Shown: positions 59,757-64,000 of the stretch, piece by piece | How positions within the stretch are numbered: the stretch's first letter is position 1 | How the letters are laid out: each line of letters starts with the position of its first letter | Source: Aphrocallistes beatrix | Lineage: Eukaryota > Porifera > Hexactinellida > Sceptrulophora > Aphrocallistidae | Direction: 5' to 3' | Length of the DNA stretch: 64,000 nt | Assembly (NCBI GenBank): GCA_963281255.1 | Contig: OY725493.1 | Coordinates: forward strand, 2,107,550-2,171,549 | The notes under the pieces: generated by a model | What the model saw: only the letters and a program-made list of their open reading frames with translations | Told to the model about the DNA's origin: nothing | Database searches by the model: none | Made by a program: the position numbers and the translations under genes

Positions 59757-62700
59757 CTATTTTTTTTTAAATATGTAAATTTTATAATGCATTTCAAGAT
59801 CCTTCACCACTTCTTCTTCAGTAAGATACTTCCAATAAGAGATACCTGCATTCTTTAGAACACCATAATGTTCTACAAATTCTTTTTCAAAGGTATAGAG
59901 AACCCACTGCCAGTATTTTGAGTCCATCGCATCATCTCCCAAAATTTTCCAGGATCTAAAATGATCATTGACAGTTTTGTAATTAACGTATTCGTACGTT
60001 AGGCCTAAATGTACAAACTTTCGTTTATATTTTATACTAGTAGTACAATTATTCAGGGAAATCTCTCGAGAATCAACATAACGCCAACCGTTAACTCCTA
60101 CGGGGCGATGGAAGGTACCACAGTAATGTTCATGGTTGCCGATGGACAATTGACAAGGTTCCTTACAGAATGGACACAGTGCTTTGCATTCCATGAGATG
60201 ATCAGTGAGATTTTTATACAAAGATGTTTCTTCTTCTAAAATCTTCTCAATCCAGGAATTCCAATCAGTTTCGCTTATTTTTTTCTTCATTTCTTGAGAA
60301 TACAAATTACAAAACTGTTCGTAATTTTCAATTTTATGGATATCCAATACATCAAAGTCGCTGTATGATAGATTACGCACCTTGTGTTTAATCGCTGAGT
60401 GAAATTTAGTTTTGAATGACTTCCAATTGGATAAATTAGATAATTCCTTCAGATTAAAACTAGAATTAGAACTTTCGTTATGATAGAACTCTACTAGTGA
60501 GGTCACTCTATCGATGACTAGGTTTAAAATAGCTTTCTGAACAGTTCTCTTCTTGAAATGATTTTTGAGTTGATTTTGAGTATAGACAATCATGTAATTG
60601 AAAGGATCGGTAATATATGAGATATAATTGTGAAATTTTCTCTCATGAGCTAAATCCTTGAGGATAGACAGAATCAAAGAAGCCCTGCCATGATAGGTAA
60701 CACTATGTTTTGGATCATTTTGAAATACGGAAAGAAAAATATCAGAAACTGAATCAGATAAATAATCTTTCATCCCTTCAAATGTGATGTTCGCTAACTC
60801 TAGTGCACAGGAATGTTCATTTTGTATTCCTTCGCATAGTCTGATGAAGGTTTCTCTAAGCTGACGCTCTAAATGATTGAATTTGAAATCAAGACTTGTC
60901 CGAGAAATGAAATTGTCCTGAATTTTTGCAAGAGTTTGAATAGCTTTGCAACATTGAAAAAAAATATAATCGAAAATAAATTCAGTCGTAAATTCCATTG
61001 ATTGCTGACTATTAATATTTTTCACAGCACTATTGTGTTGGTTTAATATTTTATGAATTTTTTCAATGATAATCAAAAAATAGTTCGGATCATAAGGACA
61101 CAATTTCTTTATAAGAGGCGCCATATATTCATTCAATTTTCTCGCACATTCTGTTTCTATGATCTGTAATTCATTTTTGAATCGGTTTGTCCCTGCATCG
61201 TGTCTCGTTCGTCGTTTAAAAATTGCAGAGAAGAGAACAGTTAGAGTGGTCTTCTCTACTAAATCATTCCACACAAAATACCCAGGTTCTTTTGAAGGTT
61301 CCAATTTAGCTAAATATTCAAAATTATTATTTCCAATATCTCTAAATTTAGAGGTATCGATGAGAAGGTTAGACTTGTGAGGAAGTACGTTCATTGATTT
61401 TATAATAGGTGAATCAGAAAAGGTTCTTTGAAGATCGGTAGAGATATTGCGTTTCCTGATCTCACCAATTTCTATTTGTGATTTCCATTCGTTCCATATA
61501 TTTTGAAAGTTCGACTCGACAAGAGTTTGGTCTTTAAGTGTTCTTCCTTGGTCTTTCATCTCAATAAAGAGTGAGTTAACCTTAGATATGATGTCTTTGC
61601 GACATCTTGTGAATTTCTGATCCATTTCTTTCTTAGTTTGTTGTACTCGATGGATCATAGTGTACTCTCTTTCCATCTCGTTAATTTGTAATTCTCTCTT
61701 CTTTTCAATGTGTAAACGGATGTTTTCCTTCCATTGAGTCATTATCTCGACATTTTCATGATCGAAAAAAAATATTTTTACTAATCTTTTTTGTGATTCA
61801 GTTTCAAAAGTTGGATTCATGCGTTCTTTATTTAATTCAGAGATGAGATTGTCCCAAGTTTCTTCCACCGTCTCAAGATCTGCATTGAAGAGAAGATTAA
61901 TGGATTCAGACTTCCATTCATTCATAGCTTGCATATACTTTGAATGCCAACAAGAGAGTTCGTGATCCAACTCAAATCTTGCAGTTACTTCTAGAGCATT
62001 CCGATACGAAAATACAAAGTTTTCCTGTAATACAGCTTTCCAGAGAGTAGTTAGTTTGTTCGACCATTCTTCTATAGTCTGGAATGTTTTCTTCTTATCT
62101 TTGCTGAAACAGTTTAAAATGCACTCTCTTAGCTTCGCTGCATTCTTAGCATAAGCAGGAGATATTCTGTTTAGAGGTGGTTCTCCTTCAAATAATCCTG
62201 GAAAATAGAATACTTCTTCTTCAGGATGGAATTCAATCACATCACAGAATCGTTTATAGAAAGTGAGTTGATTTTCTTGCTGAGCTGCACATTCTGTCAT
62301 TCTGTCTAGAGTTTTCATCAGGTTACTTCGAGCAGTTAAGAGGTTGGTGTGTGCATGAGTGTCGGGGACATTCTGATGTACAAACATACACCTGGGTTTG
62401 GAATATGTCTCTTTCATTCGAATAAACGCGAATACAATTATCTGCAGAATATCCTGGATGTCGCTGTGTCCTTCTCCATACATGTTGATAACAGTGGCAT
62501 CTCCCAATCCAACTGCAAACGTAGCTAACTCGTTGTCTCGTTTGTAGGATAAGTTGATATGTTCTGGAGCTCTCAACCCTTCTGTGTCCAGGAGGACTAG
62601 GAAGTCGTATCCCAGCTGAGATCGGAGATTCTCTGCTATCTGAATCAGCTGCATGAAGATGCCGCGAGTACACCGACCAGAGGAGACAGGGAAGTTGGCT

Positions 62701-64000
62701 CCAAACATGGTGTTCAGTAGAGTGGATTTGCCCGTACTTTGAATCCCCAAGATCGAGAGAACAAAAATACGTTTTTCATTGCCAATATTAAAAGCTAAGG
62801 ATTTCAGTACATTAGTGACCCATTCAACAGGAACATGACTCACATCTCCATCAAGAATTTCAAAAGCGTATCCCTCAACCAAGAGACCTGCAGCTATATC
62901 ATCCAAATTTCGAATTCTGAAATCAAGTGTTCTCTCTAAAAGTTGTTTCTGTTTTCTGGAAGAAGAGTGGTACGCTTCGAATACTTGTCCTAACTCTCTA
63001 AACACGTGTTCAATACCAAGAGAAGATTCAGTAATGCTCCTAGCTGCTTCTTTGAGGGAGATTTGCAAATCAGCTAATTTCTCATCCGAATTACTCACAG
63101 ACTTGAAAGAACATTTCAATTGGTGCAGCTTCCCATACTCATCATATAGAGGGGGAAGATATAGTCTGGATAATGAGTTAAAATCGTTCTGTAAAAGTTT
63201 CCAAAAAAGGTAGAAGTCACCTGTAGACCTCCCATAGTTTTTACAATGACTAAAAATATCAGTTAAAAAGGGGGAAGGATGTTTTAACATTTCTACTTGC
63301 TTTTGGCGTGATTCAGTCATTTCTGAAGTCCTCAATTCATGCGCACTTTCCATGTTTGGAAACCCATTCAATTCAAGATTATGCAATTCCCGCTTAGCAC
63401 TAGACCAATTAGACCAGGTTTCACCTTGCAATGGAAGCATAACTTTTTTCACGATTGCAAGTGGTTTTGACTGAACTTGGTTAAGAGGTATTAGCATACG
63501 ATGCACAATCGATTCAACGAATGATTCACATTGAACAATATTGAATTCATCTAGATCAACCTTAAAAGTTAGTTTCCTTGCAATCGAAATACAACCGTTA
63601 ATAGATTTTTTTAAAAATACAGGAGCGTTTTGTAAAAGGGAGCATATGCTACTAGAGATGAGGTTACAATCTTCACCTAAATTTTTCTTCTCTAAAAGTA
63701 AAGACGATTCATTATTTATAAATTTTGGATAGCGAATGTCATGCTGATTAATTGGGAAGTCTTCTTTGTAGAGTAGAAACTTAGTTCTAGAACTGATAGC
63801 TTTCACCATCACTGTTAGTTTGTCTGACATTGATTGGTCGCAGTGATTGATTGGAACAAAAACGTATACAAAGGATGAGATATTTGCGAGGAATTGGCAC
63901 ACCTTTGGATAGCTGAAGGCATCACCTCTCAAGTTGAGTATCACGCATGGTTCAGTGTTTCTTGATTGTCCTTCAATATTTGGTTCTATTTTCGGGAATA
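59757..64000 (-). CDS. GVIN1-like: Very large inducible GTPase (VLIG/GVIN family), 5' part outside the window
   Basis: The frame stays open to the right edge, so at least 1413 residues are encoded and the N-terminus is missing. The G domain near residues 395-620 of the visible part has the P-loop GIQSTGKST, the switch-like GANFPVSSGRCTRGIFMQL, DTEGLRAPE and the family block GLGDATVINMYGEGHSDIQD. A long helical region follows, ending in a C-terminal domain with a Cys/His cluster (CPFCKEPCQLSIGNHEHYC) and SYWKYLTEEEV, which is usual for these proteins. Vertebrate members are interferon-induced giant GTPases; in invertebrates the family occurs in variable copy number and its role is not settled. 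The visible part is a single exon, as is typical of the family. Confidence 0.9.
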   Translation of the reverse strand, partial: FPKIEPNIEGQSRNTEPCVILNLRGDAFSYPKVCQFLANISSFVYVFVPINHCDQSMSDKLTVMVKAISSRTKFLLYKEDFPINQHDIRYPKFINNESSLLLEKKNLGEDCNLISSSICSLLQNAPVFLKKSINGCISIARKLTFKVDLDEFNIVQCESFVESIVHRMLIPLNQVQSKPLAIVKKVMLPLQGETWSNWSSAKRELHNLELNGFPNMESAHELRTSEMTESRQKQVEMLKHPSPFLTDIFSHCKNYGRSTGDFYLFWKLLQNDFNSLSRLYLPPLYDEYGKLHQLKCSFKSVSNSDEKLADLQISLKEAARSITESSLGIEHVFRELGQVFEAYHSSSRKQKQLLERTLDFRIRNLDDIAAGLLVEGYAFEILDGDVSHVPVEWVTNVLKSLAFNIGNEKRIFVLSILGIQSTGKSTLLNTMFGANFPVSSGRCTRGIFMQLIQIAENLRSQLGYDFLVLLDTEGLRAPEHINLSYKRDNELATFAVGLGDATVINMYGEGHSDIQDILQIIVFAFIRMKETYSKPRCMFVHQNVPDTHAHTNLLTARSNLMKTLDRMTECAAQQENQLTFYKRFCDVIEFHPEEEVFYFPGLFEGEPPLNRISPAYAKNAAKLRECILNCFSKDKKKTFQTIEEWSNKLTTLWKAVLQENFVFSYRNALEVTARFELDHELSCWHSKYMQAMNEWKSESINLLFNADLETVEETWDNLISELNKERMNPTFETESQKRLVKIFFFDHENVEIMTQWKENIRLHIEKKRELQINEMEREYTMIHRVQQTKKEMDQKFTRCRKDIISKVNSLFIEMKDQGRTLKDQTLVESNFQNIWNEWKSQIEIGEIRKRNISTDLQRTFSDSPIIKSMNVLPHKSNLLIDTSKFRDIGNNNFEYLAKLEPSKEPGYFVWNDLVEKTTLTVLFSAIFKRRTRHDAGTNRFKNELQIIETECARKLNEYMAPLIKKLCPYDPNYFLIIIEKIHKILNQHNSAVKNINSQQSMEFTTEFIFDYIFFQCCKAIQTLAKIQDNFISRTSLDFKFNHLERQLRETFIRLCEGIQNEHSCALELANITFEGMKDYLSDSVSDIFLSVFQNDPKHSVTYHGRASLILSILKDLAHERKFHNYISYITDPFNYMIVYTQNQLKNHFKKRTVQKAILNLVIDRVTSLVEFYHNESSNSSFNLKELSNLSNWKSFKTKFHSAIKHKVRNLSYSDFDVLDIHKIENYEQFCNLYSQEMKKKISETDWNSWIEKILEEETSLYKNLTDHLMECKALCPFCKEPCQLSIGNHEHYCGTFHRPVGVNGWRYVDSREISLNNCTTSIKYKRKFVHLGLTYEYVNYKTVNDHFRSWKILGDDAMDSKYWQWVLYTFEKEFVEHYGVLKNAGISYWKYLTEEEVVKDLEMHYKIYIFKKK

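Noticed and set aside
1-64000. tRNA, rRNA or spliceosomal RNA genes
   Set aside because: I looked for B-box-like GGTTCGAATC and found only GGTTCGA inside a MITE end (29.42 kb), without a cloverleaf around it. No rRNA blocks were recognised.

Overview
The window is nuclear DNA of an animal. Its genes encode metazoan proteins: an EGF-bearing adhesion GPCR, an NRF1/P3A2-type DNA-binding domain, a very large inducible GTPase, FBXO21, BAG6, SNAPC3, TAF8 and nucleoporin TPR. Spliceosomal GT-AG introns can be placed by matching phases. Introns are few: TPR has one of 56 bp, the 955-codon calcium pump has none, and the adhesion GPCR has one exon of about 7.1 kb. Coding exons look GC-richer than the AT-rich spacers, which are packed with TIR DNA transposons. 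I suspect an early-branching invertebrate (sponge-like or similar) with low intron density, but the sequence alone does not fix the phylum. I saw no retrovirus-like element.

Layout, left to right. A MAD2-like HORMA gene (0.4-1.0 kb); BAG6 in two exons (2.5-5.2 kb); FBXO21 in six exons (5.5-13.2 kb), with an intronless, divergent actin-like gene inside its last intron and an 11-bp minisatellite of about 0.9 kb in its first; TAF8 (13.3-14.0 kb); a Gfo/Idh/MocA dehydrogenase (15.7-16.7 kb); TPR (18.8-25.5 kb); a transposon-rich stretch with a scrambled NHL pseudogene and a MULE-like remnant (25.7-31.5 kb); an orphan multi-pass membrane protein (31.6-32.7 kb); an intact NHL-repeat protein (34.2-35.1 kb); SNAPC3 in four exons (35.4-37.3 kb); a 2.6-kb TIR-bounded block holding a plus-strand NRF1-like gene (37.4-40.0 kb); a giant adhesion GPCR (40.5-47.7 kb); an SPCA/PMR1 calcium-manganese pump (50.4-53.3 kb); ECHS1 in two exons with an intronless PUR-family gene inside its intron (54.6-57.5 kb); and the 3' part of a very large GTPase gene running off the right edge (59.8-64.0 kb).

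The host genes are unrelated housekeeping, transcription, transport and immune-like functions, not one pathway. Three things stand out. Every host-type gene is on the minus strand, and the only plus-strand gene with a spliced, phase-consistent reading lies inside a transposon-like block. Two intronless genes sit in the same orientation inside introns of unrelated genes. The spacers contain several cases of transposons nested inside transposons, including one where a copy of family A sits inside family B, which itself sits inside another copy of family A.
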